Positions 11,574 through 21,398 are shown, numbered from the stretch's first letter. The stretch is 64,000 nt of DNA from Fasciola hepatica (GCA_948099385.1 CANUEZ040000020.1:11921501-11985500); one strand, 5' to 3'. Notes: generated by a model not told the origin, from the sequence alone. Made by a program: numbers and translations.

Positions 11574-11740
11574 GACCTAGAGTGATGGAGAAACACATAA
11601 GGTCCCAACGGGTCAGGTGTGTGAGCGACCCGGACGATAGTGGATTACTGTCTGCCACCAAAGTAGTCGGTGATGGTGGGGATTCGAGCCTCGGACCTCC
11701 GAGGTGGTAATCAAACGCTCTATACAACTCACGACGAGAC
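11574..11740 (-). mobile_element. Partial antisense SINE joined to the 5' end of R1
   Basis: On the minus strand this reads from near the tRNA-like head (GTATAGAGCG at the right) through the B box (GAGGCTCGAATCC) to the middle of the body, and stops abruptly at the ACAAGT duplication. The 3' half and the A tail are missing, and the first bases of the head are lost where it meets the R1 5' end. A normal SINE insertion would keep its 3' end, so it probably entered together with R1. Confidence 0.75.
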
Positions 11741-11954
11741 TGCACCTTGACGTGGTGTGATGGCTTGCGCGCCTCTATGACCCAAAGTGCTATACAAAAT
11801 GGCTTCCTTAAGCCGGAGATGCAATCATACCTGACAGGTCAATGGGTAGAGGCCAGAAAAAGTCCTGTCTCTTGGTCCTCCAGGTTGGGGGTTGATTTGA
11901 GCTGGCAACTCAGTCGGAAAAACCAGTGGAAGAATAATTGATCCAAGCAAATGG

Positions 11955-12547
11955 GCTTCCACTAAGCCATCCCGCTGCCTTGCGGATAGGTTCTTGTTAG
12001 AACTAAAGGCTTTGGACGAGGACCCTAATCGTTCTTCTGCTTTGTGGCTGGACACCCTAGCAGTACCTGTCCAACATCTCCCATGAACTGCATGAATACA
12101 AAGAATTCTATACTGCATCAGTCGTCGTGCAAGATAATCAGAGCCGCACTGCCCATTGCATCGAGCGAGGTGGGTAGTGATAAGTGTGCTACTGGTCAGA
12201 GTTCCCTCTTTTATTCAACCCTTGTCTTCTCTCTCCAACCACCTCCCCTTGCCTCCTTATCCACCTATAATACTACCACTGATAACGCGGTCGATACTCA
12301 CAATGGTTTATTGTCAATTAGTGTCGTAAATAATCCACAATCGCATAACTCACATTTTCTCAAGCCTCGTCAGCCTCTGAATCTTGGCTCCTTCAACGTG
12401 CGTACACTAATGCAGGCCGGTCAGCAGGCGTGCCTAACCCTCATAGTAAATTCTCTGAAGATTGATGTTTGCTGCTTAAGTGAAACGCGTATCCAGGATT
12501 CGAGCAGTGTAATTCAACTAACTGCTCCTGGTATCTCATCGAGGTAT
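11955..12547 (+). repeat. 593-bp tract nearly identical to 20806-21398 (inverted)
   Basis: Reading R1 against the reverse complement of R2, I found one mismatch (near 12109) across this tract. R1 and R2 differ by about 10% just upstream (about 11750-11950) and by about 5-16% downstream. The counts were made by eye. Confidence 0.85.
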
Positions 12548-12877
12548 ATTCTGCGCACCTCAGGAGACGAAGCAGCTAGAGCTGTGGGTCAACGTGGTGT
12601 AGGAATTGTCTTGAGTGACAAGACTGAGGCTGCCCTTTTAGCTGGTGACTTCAATGCACAAGCTGGCAAACTTAGTGTGTCAGAAGCCTGTTTACGTGGG
12701 CGTTGTGCTTTTCCCGCTCAGCGTACAGATGACGGGGATAGGCTTCTCCAGTTTTGTGCAGACAATCGATTGTTCTTGTCTAGCACCAATTTCCGACACA
12801 GCTCGCGTCGCACGGCGACATGGCGCTCTAACTCTACAGGTGCTTTGAGTCAAATTGACTATATCGCCGTAAGGTAA
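12044..12877 (+). pseudogene. R1 APE-type endonuclease, internally deleted
   Basis: After a variable leader, the frame reads LNLGSFNVRTLMQAGQQ, then DVCCLSETRIQD (catalytic Glu), LAGDFNAQAGKL (the DFN block) and QIDYIAVR, all hallmarks of the AP-endonuclease-like domain of RTE elements. Compared with R2, 69 codons are missing in frame between EAAL and LAGD, which removes much of the catalytic core. A TAA follows QIDYIAVR, then a TGA two codons on; R2 has the same pair at the same place. The start codon is uncertain; 12044 is simply the first ATG. Confidence 0.82.
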
Positions 12878-12925
12878 TGGTGACACAGTTCTGTTCAGAA
12901 CTGTAGATCTCACTGGTCCGCGTAC

Positions 12926-15163
12926 GTGGAGTCAGACCGTGCATTAGTTTTAATGCGATTATCTCTCCATCTCCATGGTCATCGTCGCAAACCGCAAACC
13001 GGATTACCCGTGCAACGTTTGTGTGATCCAGAAGTGCGCACCCGTTATGAGCAGAAGTTAGCACATGAGCTAGGATCTACGACGAACAGTAATGTATATG
13101 AGCATTGGGCTCATATCAAACAGGCGATGCACGTTGCAGCAGGTTTCGCCTGTGGTCCTCGACCCGTTTTCCATCAAAGACACTGGATCTCGCAAGAGTC
13201 GCTGAGTATAATGGAGCAAAAGCGTCAGCTCTCGAAACGTAAGAAGATGAATAAGATGCGGAGAAAGCTGCAAAGACAAGTTACAAAAAGCCTTAAGAAT
13301 GATTGCGAAAATTGGTGGGTCAAGGTAGCCGAAGAAATGGAAATAGCAGCTGCTTCAGGTAACAGTCAAAGACTAATCAAACTTATTCGTGACACCGGTG
13401 GACGGCGAACTCAGGTCAGTGAAACGATTTGGGATAGAAATGGAAAACCCATCCATAACAAACAGCAAAGGCTTGACCGATGGGCCGAGTACTTCAAGGA
13501 ACAGTTTAGTTGGCCGCACGCTAGTGCAGTTACTCCCGTGTCAACAACTGTGACTCCTTGGGTGGTATCACTTGAGCCTCCATCGGAAATGGAAGTGGAG
13601 TCGTGTATCCGATCACTAAAGCGAGGGAAAGCGGCAGGTCCCGACGAACTTCCTCCAGTTCTTTTCAAACTGGGTGGTGAGGCGTTGATAAAATCACTTA
13701 CCGCCTTGCTCTGTGACATTTGGAACGAGGAGCGTATTCCGTTAATATGGAGTGAGTCATCGATTGTTCCCATCTTCAGAAAGGGAAGACGCAATGACTG
13801 CAGTAATCATCGTGGGATTAGCTTAATCCCGATAGTCATCAAAGTATTAGCTTCGATTTTGCTGCATCGTCTTACACCGGCTCGCGAGAGGAATGTCCGC
13901 GAACAGCAGGCAGGATTCCGCCCAGGTCGAGGATGCATCGACCAGATTTTTACTCTTCGCCGACTACTTGAAACGCGTCACACTCATCGCCGACCGACGA
14001 TAATGGTTTTCTTAGACTTGAAAGGCGCCTTCGATTCAGTTGATCGAACATCGCTTTTCAGTGTTCTTCATCGAAAAAGTATGCCCCAGAAGTTCGTGAA
14101 CCTAATGAGATCAATATATTCTCATACTTCTGGCCACGTTAGGGTTTACGGTGAACTATCCGGTCGGTTCGAAACGACCAGTGGTGTTCGACAGGGATGC
14201 CTTTTGTTTCCATTCCTGTTCAACTTCGTCATGGACGAAATAATGGAGAGTGCGCTGCAAAATCTTCAGGATGTAGGCTTCGAACTAGGAAATTGTGAAA
14301 AGCTATGTGACCTAGATTACGCAGACGACGTTGTCTGCTTGTTCGAATCCACGAAATATGCTCAGCGTGCACTAGATAATCTCGCAAGAGCTGTAGCTCC
14401 ATTCGGCATGCGCTTTGCACCTTCAAAGTGTAAAGTGATGTTACAAGACTGGACGTCAACAATTCCGAGCTTGATGCTCGATGGAGAGGAACTGACAGAT
14501 GTCGACCACTTCACCTACCTCGGTAGCTGCGTGACGACGGATGGGAGCACTGTAGTAGAGGTGAGTACGCGGATATCCAAGGCTCGAGCGGCGTACGCTG
14601 GACTGAAGCACTTGTGGCGTCGATCTGATATTTCACTGAAGTTGAAAGGTCGTGTATACTGTGCTGCAGTGCGTTCAGTTTTGCTGTATGGTTGCCAAAC
14701 TTGGAGTCTGCGTGCTGAATATATTCGTCTTCTTGAGGTTTTCGACCATCGATGTTTACGTAGTATCGCTAGGATTGGGTGGAATAACCGAGTAAGCAAC
14801 GATGAGGTCAGAAATCGAGTATTGTGTACTAAATCAGAGAACGTTCTGTCACAGCGTATCCAACTTAGTAGACTTAGTTGGTTGGGACACGTGTTACGTA
14901 TGGCAAGCACACGTCTACCGTACCGTGTCCTATTCTCCGTTCCTCCTAGGGAGTGGAAGAAACCACGTGGAGGTCAACAGATGAAGTGGCAGCGAGGAAT
15001 GAGAAAATGTACAGCAAACTTAGGAAAAGTAGGTGCTTTACGTCTTCGTGGTTGGGGTCCAAAAGATCCGTCTACCAGTTGGCTGGAGACACTGAAGGAT
15101 ATGGCAGCGAACCGCGAGCAGTGGCGATCGTGTTGTCATTTTCTATCGAATCAGAATGATTGA
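12926..15163 (+). CDS. R1 reverse transcriptase ORF, 745 codons, intact frame
   Basis: This frame covers the linker (RQVTKSLKNDCENWW, about residues 115-130), the RT blocks AAGPDELPPVLFK, IVPIFRKGRRNDCSNHRGISL, QQAGFRPGRGCIDQIF, DLKGAFDSVDR, VRQGCLL and the catalytic LDYADDVVCL (about residue 465), then the C-terminal RTE region with FTYLGSCVTTDG, LLYGCQTWSLR and LSWLGHVLRM. No stop or frameshift interrupts it. The frame is open upstream of the first ATG toward the endonuclease as far as the TGA, so the two parts were probably one protein in the ancestor. It would act on element RNA at the target site. Whether it is expressed inside the Gypsy remnant is unknown. Confidence 0.87.
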   Translation: MESDRALVLMRLSLHLHGHRRKPQTGLPVQRLCDPEVRTRYEQKLAHELGSTTNSNVYEHWAHIKQAMHVAAGFACGPRPVFHQRHWISQESLSIMEQKRQLSKRKKMNKMRRKLQRQVTKSLKNDCENWWVKVAEEMEIAAASGNSQRLIKLIRDTGGRRTQVSETIWDRNGKPIHNKQQRLDRWAEYFKEQFSWPHASAVTPVSTTVTPWVVSLEPPSEMEVESCIRSLKRGKAAGPDELPPVLFKLGGEALIKSLTALLCDIWNEERIPLIWSESSIVPIFRKGRRNDCSNHRGISLIPIVIKVLASILLHRLTPARERNVREQQAGFRPGRGCIDQIFTLRRLLETRHTHRRPTIMVFLDLKGAFDSVDRTSLFSVLHRKSMPQKFVNLMRSIYSHTSGHVRVYGELSGRFETTSGVRQGCLLFPFLFNFVMDEIMESALQNLQDVGFELGNCEKLCDLDYADDVVCLFESTKYAQRALDNLARAVAPFGMRFAPSKCKVMLQDWTSTIPSLMLDGEELTDVDHFTYLGSCVTTDGSTVVEVSTRISKARAAYAGLKHLWRRSDISLKLKGRVYCAAVRSVLLYGCQTWSLRAEYIRLLEVFDHRCLRSIARIGWNNRVSNDEVRNRVLCTKSENVLSQRIQLSRLSWLGHVLRMASTRLPYRVLFSVPPREWKKPRGGQQMKWQRGMRKCTANLGKVGALRLRGWGPKDPSTSWLETLKDMAANREQWRSCCHFLSNQND

Positions 15164-15360
15164 TCGATGTTTGTTTGTACAGTTAGACTGTATTCCGTAT
15201 GTTGGCTTCTAGGGTATTCTTTCCTTTTCCCACCCGTGTAGATCCACTCCCTGTCCATCTTCTATATTCATACTTTTATTCAACGTGCAACATGGTGAGA
15301 AAGGCAGTGGTCAGTGGGGCTTGCCTTACTGTTTAACGCTGTACGATGATGATGATGATG

Positions 15361-15366
15361 ACAAGT
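15361..15366. repeat. Target-site duplication ACAAGT, right copy
   Basis: This directly follows the (GAT)n tail of R1 and pairs with 11568-11573. Confidence 0.8.
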
Positions 15367-16951
15367 CCAATGGGTGCAGCCCATTCGGAGAATGACACAG
15401 GAGTTAGGATTCCCAGGTCTTCAAGACGTTTAAGCTCCTGGTAGACGAGCGGTAGAGCAGCATACGGTACGAGGCGTTTCGGTCTGAATTTTGGTCGGCT
15501 GTTTTCAGTTGTGGCGTGGCTTGAATTTGATTGCAGCAACCGAGTTTTTCCTCGAAAACTGAGGGAAAACGTTTGATGAACCGGTCCGCGAGTGATGAAG
15601 TTGCTGAATTTGTTTGCACACAGTGGCAGAATACACTGTTGGGCACATCGACGAGACACAATTCATCAAACCAATCAGATCCAAAAAGGTTCATGTCAGC
15701 TGGAGTGATGTAACATGTCGTGTTGATTGGTTTTCCCATTAGGGTGACGGAACAATAAAGCTGACTGGAGAGTTTTAGAATGCCACCACACGCACTAGTT
15801 GTAGTCAATGGGGTTGGTTGGGTGTCTGGACGTCCAATAGCGTTCCAAGTCTTTTCTGAGATAATGGAAATATGTGATGTTGTATCTAACTGTAAACGGA
15901 CCGGACGGTGGTTGATGTAGCCGTTCAAAAATTTTCGTCGTTCAGCAACGTTTATTTGGAAGGTTGCAGTCAGTCCGTACGAATGGACGGAAGAGTGGCC
16001 GTTATTGATTTTGGGTTTGAACATGGGTACCGGCCTCTTCCAGGTCCGGCGTCTTGGTTGACAGTGTCCATCTTCATGACCGAAGGCGTGATAACGCGTA
16101 TAACAGTGGTGTTTGAATGGATAGAAATGATGGAAATGCCATGCACCACAATGACGGCACGGCAAAGGTGGCTCGTTCGGGTTCGGTTTGTGGAAGTTCG
16201 TCGGATTTCTTTTGGATGGAACCTTTTTGTGCGTCGTGAGTTTGTTGACCGCTTGAGATGGGTGATCGGACTGTTGAATCATAGCTGCGTCATGCTTCAG
16301 ACTGATTAAGCGCTCACATTCGTCAACCAATTGTTGAAGAGTTGTGTTGGGGTCCTGAGCAATTTTCGTCAGCAATCTGGTGCGTGGTTTTGATTGAGTG
16401 GGTGACTGAAACCAGCAAGTGAAAATCAAACGCCGCGTCTGATCTTCACTTAATGATCCCAATTTGAAACAGCTGCACTCGCGATTCACGATGCCGGCAT
16501 ATGTCACGAGATCGTTCGCGTCTCGCTTCATCAATCTGAGGCGTTGATAACGTGCACTGAACAATAATGAAGTCTCCCAGAAAATTCTTGTAAGGATGCG
16601 AATGGTGTCATTAAATGAATGGTCACGCGGGACTCCAGATAGAATGTAATTAATGTAGCGGACGTGTTTTGTAGGTCCCAACTTCCGCAGCTAAAGTTGG
16701 ACTTTTGTTTCGTCATCCTTGTAGGCAAGTTCCACAGCGAAGATATCTTTATAGCACTTGAACTAGGAATCAAAGGTGACGCCTGACTGGAGGTCATAAA
16801 TAAACTCCGTCATGCTCCTTAGAACCATGTCCGGAACACGATCTGTTGTGGCTGGAGTTGAGCCCATGTTCACAAGTCGGGCAGTCAAAGCCTCCATCGG
16901 TTTGAGTTGAGATTGCGGCATTTTCTTTCGGTCTGGATCAACGGAAGCCAT
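15361..16951 (-). pseudogene. G1 gag, protease and N-terminal RT
   Basis: The ATG at 16951 starts MASVDPDRKK. The gag body (LGPTKHVRYINYILSGVP, then LLTKIAQDPNTTLQQLV) leads to a Cys/His-rich stretch, CRHCGAWHFHHFYPFKHHC, which stands where a nucleocapsid knuckle is expected. A retropepsin-like region follows (VRLQLDTTSHISII, where the usual DTGA/DTGS is changed). Next come FPSVFEEKLG and, after a frame change, LKRLEDLGILTPVSFSEWAAP of the RT N-terminus. Stops occur within gag near 16700-16770. The active-site change and the stops show it is dead. Confidence 0.82.
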
Positions 16952-17008
16952 TGTTACACAAAACCCGTCGCTAGTTAATGTGTTAGGACCCACGGGGAAC
17001 TTGTGCAC

Positions 17009-17399
17009 TTGATCTCAGCTCGCAACTCCGATCGATCCAGCCCACTATAGTAAATCAGAAGACAGCGACTCAACTCGCCAAAATGACTACTTTTCTGAAG
17101 AAAGTACTATGCGGTATTTGAAGCGAAAATCGAACGTTCCCGAACCCGGGCGTCCAGTTACGTTCAAGCCATGTTCGGCCGACTAGGTTGATAAAAACGC
17201 TTTGTCAGATTGATTATTGATCCGTTGACCCAATTTGCGTCGGACTGTAGATGACTGCTTGACTAGAGAAAGGGGTTACGCCTTGAGTGATACGATAAAA
17301 TATTGATTATGGATTATTCAATCCGGCCTGGCACGCTCCTGCTGGTTAATGGCTTGCTTAGAAAAATAGCTTTTCTCATTTTTAACTTCCTAACAGTAT
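17009..17399 (-). other. Spacer between Gypsy integrase end and next gag; possible LTR
   Basis: About 450 bp separate the end of an integrase frame from the gag start codon on the same strand. This is where a shared or solo LTR would lie if two Gypsy copies are joined head to tail. I could not recognise LTR ends, a primer-binding site or a polypurine tract with confidence. Confidence 0.35.
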
Positions 17400-18030
17400 T
17401 TACCGTTGTACTGTAGCAAACGGTCGTGTCCGGTGGCGTTTGTAACGGTATACAACAGGGAGTGAACGGAATGGAGTGCATCTGTGAAGACATTCCCCAT
17501 TTGGTGACAGGGAGAGATTTGGATTTAGCGGCGAGAGAAATGCAACGCTATACGGTACTATTTCAGCGTTCCACGTGCCCATTAGACTGTGCATTGTGAG
17601 CTGTTTTTCTACTGGCCATGCTTCCATCAGCATACAAGAAATGTTTGTTGTTGGGACATAGACGACGGACTGCAGTGTGGAAGGATGCAGGAAGGCATGC
17701 CAAAAACAGAGAACAATTGGCAGAATCGGTCAGTGATAATTGACACCGTCGTGTCCTGGCAAGGAAAGGCGAACGGAAATCTAGAACACTCGTCAATTAT
17801 TGTAGACAGGTACCTCTGACGAGTAGCCAAAGGAAGTGAACCTTTGAAGTCAACAGTAAAACGTTCCAAAGGAGATGTGGCTTTGATCGTATTTCCGGCA
17901 GGTATTTTGCAAGATCTTGGTTTTAGTACAGCGCAAGTAGGACATCCAGATATCGCTTCCTTCATATCCTCAAATGAGAAGGGGAGATTCCTGGATCAGA
18001 CAGTGAAGATGCAGAGGAAAGGCTGACCAT
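17400..18030 (-). pseudogene. Ty3/Gypsy integrase fragment (copy G2)
   Basis: The minus-strand frame reads SGCPTCAVLKP (the CxxC of the zinc-binding domain), LERFTVDFKGSLPLA (first catalytic Asp), YLSTIIDECSRFPFAFP, and FCQLFSVFGMP. After a frame change it gives a NAQSNGHVER reading that corresponds to the usual HPQSNGxVER block. A C-terminal CTPFRSL reading follows. The second Asp region is disrupted. It lies upstream of G1 gag on the same strand, so it cannot be the integrase of G1. Confidence 0.82.
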
Positions 18031-18445
18031 CTTGATGGGTCATCATGCCAGAAAAACCACAGGCAAAAAAGCGAACAGTCTGAAGACGCCTCTACAGTGA
18101 GGGGGGAGGGGGATCGCCTTCAATTTCTGGAATACCTGATAGCATGCGAACATGGCCTGAATATGCAGAAATGCCGCCAACTACAGCACCAGGCACGGCT
18201 TGCATGAAGTAGCGAAAAAGGCCTCAAGGCCTATAGAAACTATGTACAGTCTAATGCACACTCTCGAGTAGCAGTTAGGATCGTTGCCTATAATCAGGGA
18301 AGGCATGCAAGCAGCGACAGGGAAAATTCGAAACTCTCAGAAATCTTCTAGGTGGCACGCGTTGTCAGACGCCGGAAACCAGCAGTTACTACACGAAACC
18401 TATCCCCCTGTCCCCATGGACCAAATCTCCGAGACGACGACGATT
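18031..18445. other. Left flank of R2; origin uncertain
   Basis: It includes a short ATG frame on the plus strand near 18045 (MPEKPQAKKRTV then a stop). This could be the 5' part of the CR1-like element H that continues at 21841 beyond R2. There is no strong motif to prove it. Confidence 0.3.
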
Positions 18446-18490
18446 ATCTTCAGCACGCAGACTCCAAGTTTCGCAACCATACAACAAAAC

Positions 18491-20220
18491 TTACCGCACT
18501 GCGGCACAATACACACGAACTTCCAACTTCAGTGAAATATCAGGTCGGCGCCACAAGTGCTTCAGTCCAGCGTACGCCCCTCGAGCCTTCAATTTGCGCG
18601 TGCTCACCTCTACTACAGCGCTCCCATCAGTCGGTATGCTGCGTCCGAGGTGACTAAAGCAGTCGACATCTGTCAGTTCCTCTCCATCGAGCATCAAACT
18701 CGGAATCGTTGGCGTCCAGTCTTGCAACATCACTTTACACTTTGAAGGTGAAAAGCGCATGGCAAATGCAGCCACAGCTTTTGTGAGTCTATCTAGTGCA
18801 CGTTGAGCACGTTCTGTGAATTCGAACAGGCAGACAACATCGTCCGCGTAACCTAGGTCACACAGCTTTCCACTATTTCCTAGTTCGAAGCCTACATCCT
18901 GAAGATTTTGAAACGCATTCCCCATTATTTCGTCCATGACCAAGTTGAATTGAAATAGAGACATAGAATATCCTTGTCAAACACCACTGATCGTTTCGAA
19001 CTGACTGGGTAGCTCACCGTAAACCCTTACGCGGTCAGAAGTATGAGAATATATTGATCTCAGTAGGTTCATGAGCTTCTGGGGCATACCTTTCAGGTGA
19101 AGAGCACTGAAAAGCACTGTCCGGTCAACTGAATCGAAGGCGCGCTTCAAGTCTCATAAAACCATTATTGTCGGTCGACGGTGTGTGTGACGCACCTCAA
19201 GTAATTGACGAAGAGTAAAAATCTGGTCGATGCATCCTCGACCTGGGCGGAATCCCGCCTGTTGTTCGCGGGCATTCCTCTCGCGAGCCGGTGTGAGACA
19301 ACGCAGCAAAATCGAGGCCAATACCTTGGTGACTATCAGAACTGAGCTAACCCCATAATGATTACTACAGTCATTGCGCATTCTTTTCTTGAAAATGGAT
19401 ATAATGAATGACTCACTCAATGACAGCGGGATACGTTCCTTCTTCCAAACGTCAAGGAGGACGGTGGTATGTGATTTTATCAATGCATCACCACCCACTT
19501 TGAAAAGAACTGGGAGAAGCTCGAAGGGACCTGCCGCTTCCTCTCGCTTTAGTGATCGATTGCATGACTCTACTTCCACTTCCGATGGGGGCTCAAGTGA
19601 TACCACCCAAGGAATCGCAGCTGTTGATAGAAGAGTAACTACACTAGCGTGTGGCCTGCAAAACTGCTCCTTGAAGTACTCGGTCCAACGGTCGAGCATT
19701 TTTTATTTTCCATGAATAGGCTCTCCATTTCCATCGCATATCATTTCACTGACAGGGATTCGCCGTCCATCGGTGTCACGAATAAGTTTGAACAGTCTTT
19801 GACTGTTACCTGAAGCAGCTGCTATTTCTATTTCTTCAGATACTTTGACCGACCGATTTCCGCGATCATTCTTAAAGCTTTTTGTAGCTTGCTTCTTCGT
19901 ATCTTACTCATCTCCTTACAGTTCGACAGCTGACGCTTTTACTCCATTAGACTAAACGACTCATGCGAAATCCAGTGTATTTCATGGACATCCGATCTAG
20001 GACCACAGGCAACACCTGCTGCCGTGTGCATTGCCTGCTGGATATGGGCCCAATCTTCATCTACATTACTATTCGTCGTAGATTCTAGCTCATGTGCATA
20101 ACGGGTGCGTACTTCTGGATCACACAAACACTGCAGGGATAACCAAGTTTGCGGTTTGAGTCGATGACCATGGAGATGGAGAGATAATCGCATTAAAACT
20201 AATGCATGGTCCGACTCCAC
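18491..20220 (-). pseudogene. R2 reverse transcriptase, broken
   Basis: Frames in order on the minus strand give VESDHALVLMRLSLHLHGH (20220), MLDRWTEYFKEQF, SLKREEAAGPFELLPVLFK, EQQAGFRPGRGCIDQIF, RHTHRRPTIMVL (to 19154), then LCDLGYADDVVCLFEF and WTPTIPSLMLDGEEL (18964-18491). The catalytic YADD survives, but several frame changes separate the pieces and the C-terminal region is cut at the left end of the inversion. It differs from R1 by roughly 16% in a 61-bp sample near 19660. Confidence 0.8.
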
Positions 20221-20268
20221 GTACGTGGACCAGTAAGATCTACAGTTCTGAACAGAACTGTGTCATCA

Positions 20269-21309
20269 TTACCTTACGGCGATATGGTCAATTTGACTCA
20301 AAGTACCTAGTGAGTTAGAGCGCCATGTCGCTGTGCGACGCGAGCTGTGTCGGAAATTGGTGCTAGACAAGAACAATCTATTGTCTGCACAAAACTGGAG
20401 AAGCCTATCCCCGTCATCTGTACGCTGAGCGGGAAAAGCGCAACGCCCACCTAAACAGGCTTCTGACACACTAAGTTTGCCAACTTGTGCATTGAATTCA
20501 CCAGCTAGCACTACAATGTCAGAATCTTCACCAATGCAAACGAGGGTGGTGAGTTCGTCATGGAACTCATCCTGCTGCATGTCCGAGCTGCAGTCCGTTG
20601 GAGCGTATGACGAGATCACAAACAAACTGCGCTTAGCACAGCTATCCTTCCGAACGCCAACTGACCCCTGGAGTCTAACTGTGCATAAGCGACTGTTAAT
20701 CGGGATCCAGTCTGAAAGAGCAGCCTCAGCCTTGTCACTCAAGACTATTCCCATACCACGTTGACCCACAGCTCTAGCTGCTTCGTCTCCTGAGGTGCAC
20801 AGAAAATACCTCGATGAGATACCAGGAGCAGTTAGTTGAATTACACTGCTCGAATCCTGGATACGCGTTTCACTTAAGCAGCAAACATCAATCTTCAGAG
20901 AATTTACTATGAGGGTTAGGCACGCCTGCTGACCGGCCTGCATTAGTGTACGCACGTTGAAGGAGCCAAGATTCAGAGGCTGACGAGGCTTGAGAAAATG
21001 TGAGTTATGCGATTGTGGATTATTTACGACACTAATTGACAATAAACCATTGTGAGTATCGACCGCGTTATCAGTGGTAGTATTATAGGTGGATAAGGAG
21101 GCAAGGGGAGGTGGTTGGAGAGAGAAGACAAGGGTTGAATAAAAGAGGGAACTCTGACCAGTAGCACACTTATCACTACCCACCTCGCTCGATGCAATGG
21201 GCAGTGCGGCTCTGATTATCTTGCACGACGACTGATGCAGTATGGAATTCTTTGTATTCATGCAGTTCATGGGAGATGTTGGACAGGTACTGCTAGGGTG
21301 TCCAGCCAC
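20269..21309 (-). pseudogene. R2 APE-type endonuclease, complete frame
   Basis: This 346-codon frame has the blocks that R1 lost: SDWIPINSRLCTVRLQG, VISSYAPTDC, DIVVLAGEFNAQVGK, DDGDRLLQFCADNRLFL and SQIDHIAVR at the end. The catalytic Glu (LSETRIQD), YAPTD and the DFN-type block (here EFN, with Asp changed to Glu) are present. It ends at the same TAA, followed shortly by TGA, as R1. It is listed as a pseudogene because it is separated from its RT frame and the element is inverted and broken. Confidence 0.8.
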
Positions 21310-21398
21310 AAAGCAGAAGAACGATTAGGGTCCTCGTCCAAAGCCTTTAGTTCTAACAAGAACCTATCCGCAAGGCAGCGGGATGGCTTAGTGGAAGC
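20806..21398 (-). repeat. Partner of the 593-bp R1 tract
   Basis: It is the inverted counterpart of 11955-12547, with one mismatch seen. The first flanking mismatches are at 21399 and 20805. Confidence 0.85.

Larger units (their letters stand above)
11741..15360 (+). mobile_element. RTE-type non-LTR retrotransposon R1
   Basis: The element runs from a CGACGAGACTGC 5' end, shared with copy R2, to a (GAT)n tail at about 15343-15360, the simple-repeat tail typical of RTE elements. It carries an endonuclease frame (12044-12877) and an RT frame (12926-15163), followed by a 3' untranslated region of about 180 bp. It sits inside the RT gene of Gypsy G1. The endonuclease has lost 69 codons relative to R2, so the copy cannot be autonomous although its RT frame is open. 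Confidence 0.88.
10720..16951 (-). mobile_element. Ty3/Gypsy LTR retrotransposon G1, interrupted by an insertion
   Basis: On the minus strand the order is gag (from 16951), zinc-finger region, protease, RT start (to 15361), then a 3,787-bp insertion at 11574-15360, then the rest of RT, the RT thumb (LRSFLGL) and an RNase H start (LLLTHHNPK), fading near 10720. Removing the insertion and one copy of the 6-bp duplication leaves the RT reading frame continuous. The style of its RT (LPFGIKTAP) and gag is like flatworm CsRn1/Boudicca-type elements. Many stops and frame changes make it inactive. LTRs were not recognised. Confidence 0.82.

Noticed and set aside
15908..16309. 133-codon plus-strand frame
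   Set aside because: It is antisense to the Gypsy gag and protease reading, which has clear zinc-finger-like and protease motifs.
17009..17399. Gypsy LTR
   Set aside because: The position fits, but I could not identify TG/CA ends, a primer-binding site or a second copy in the window.
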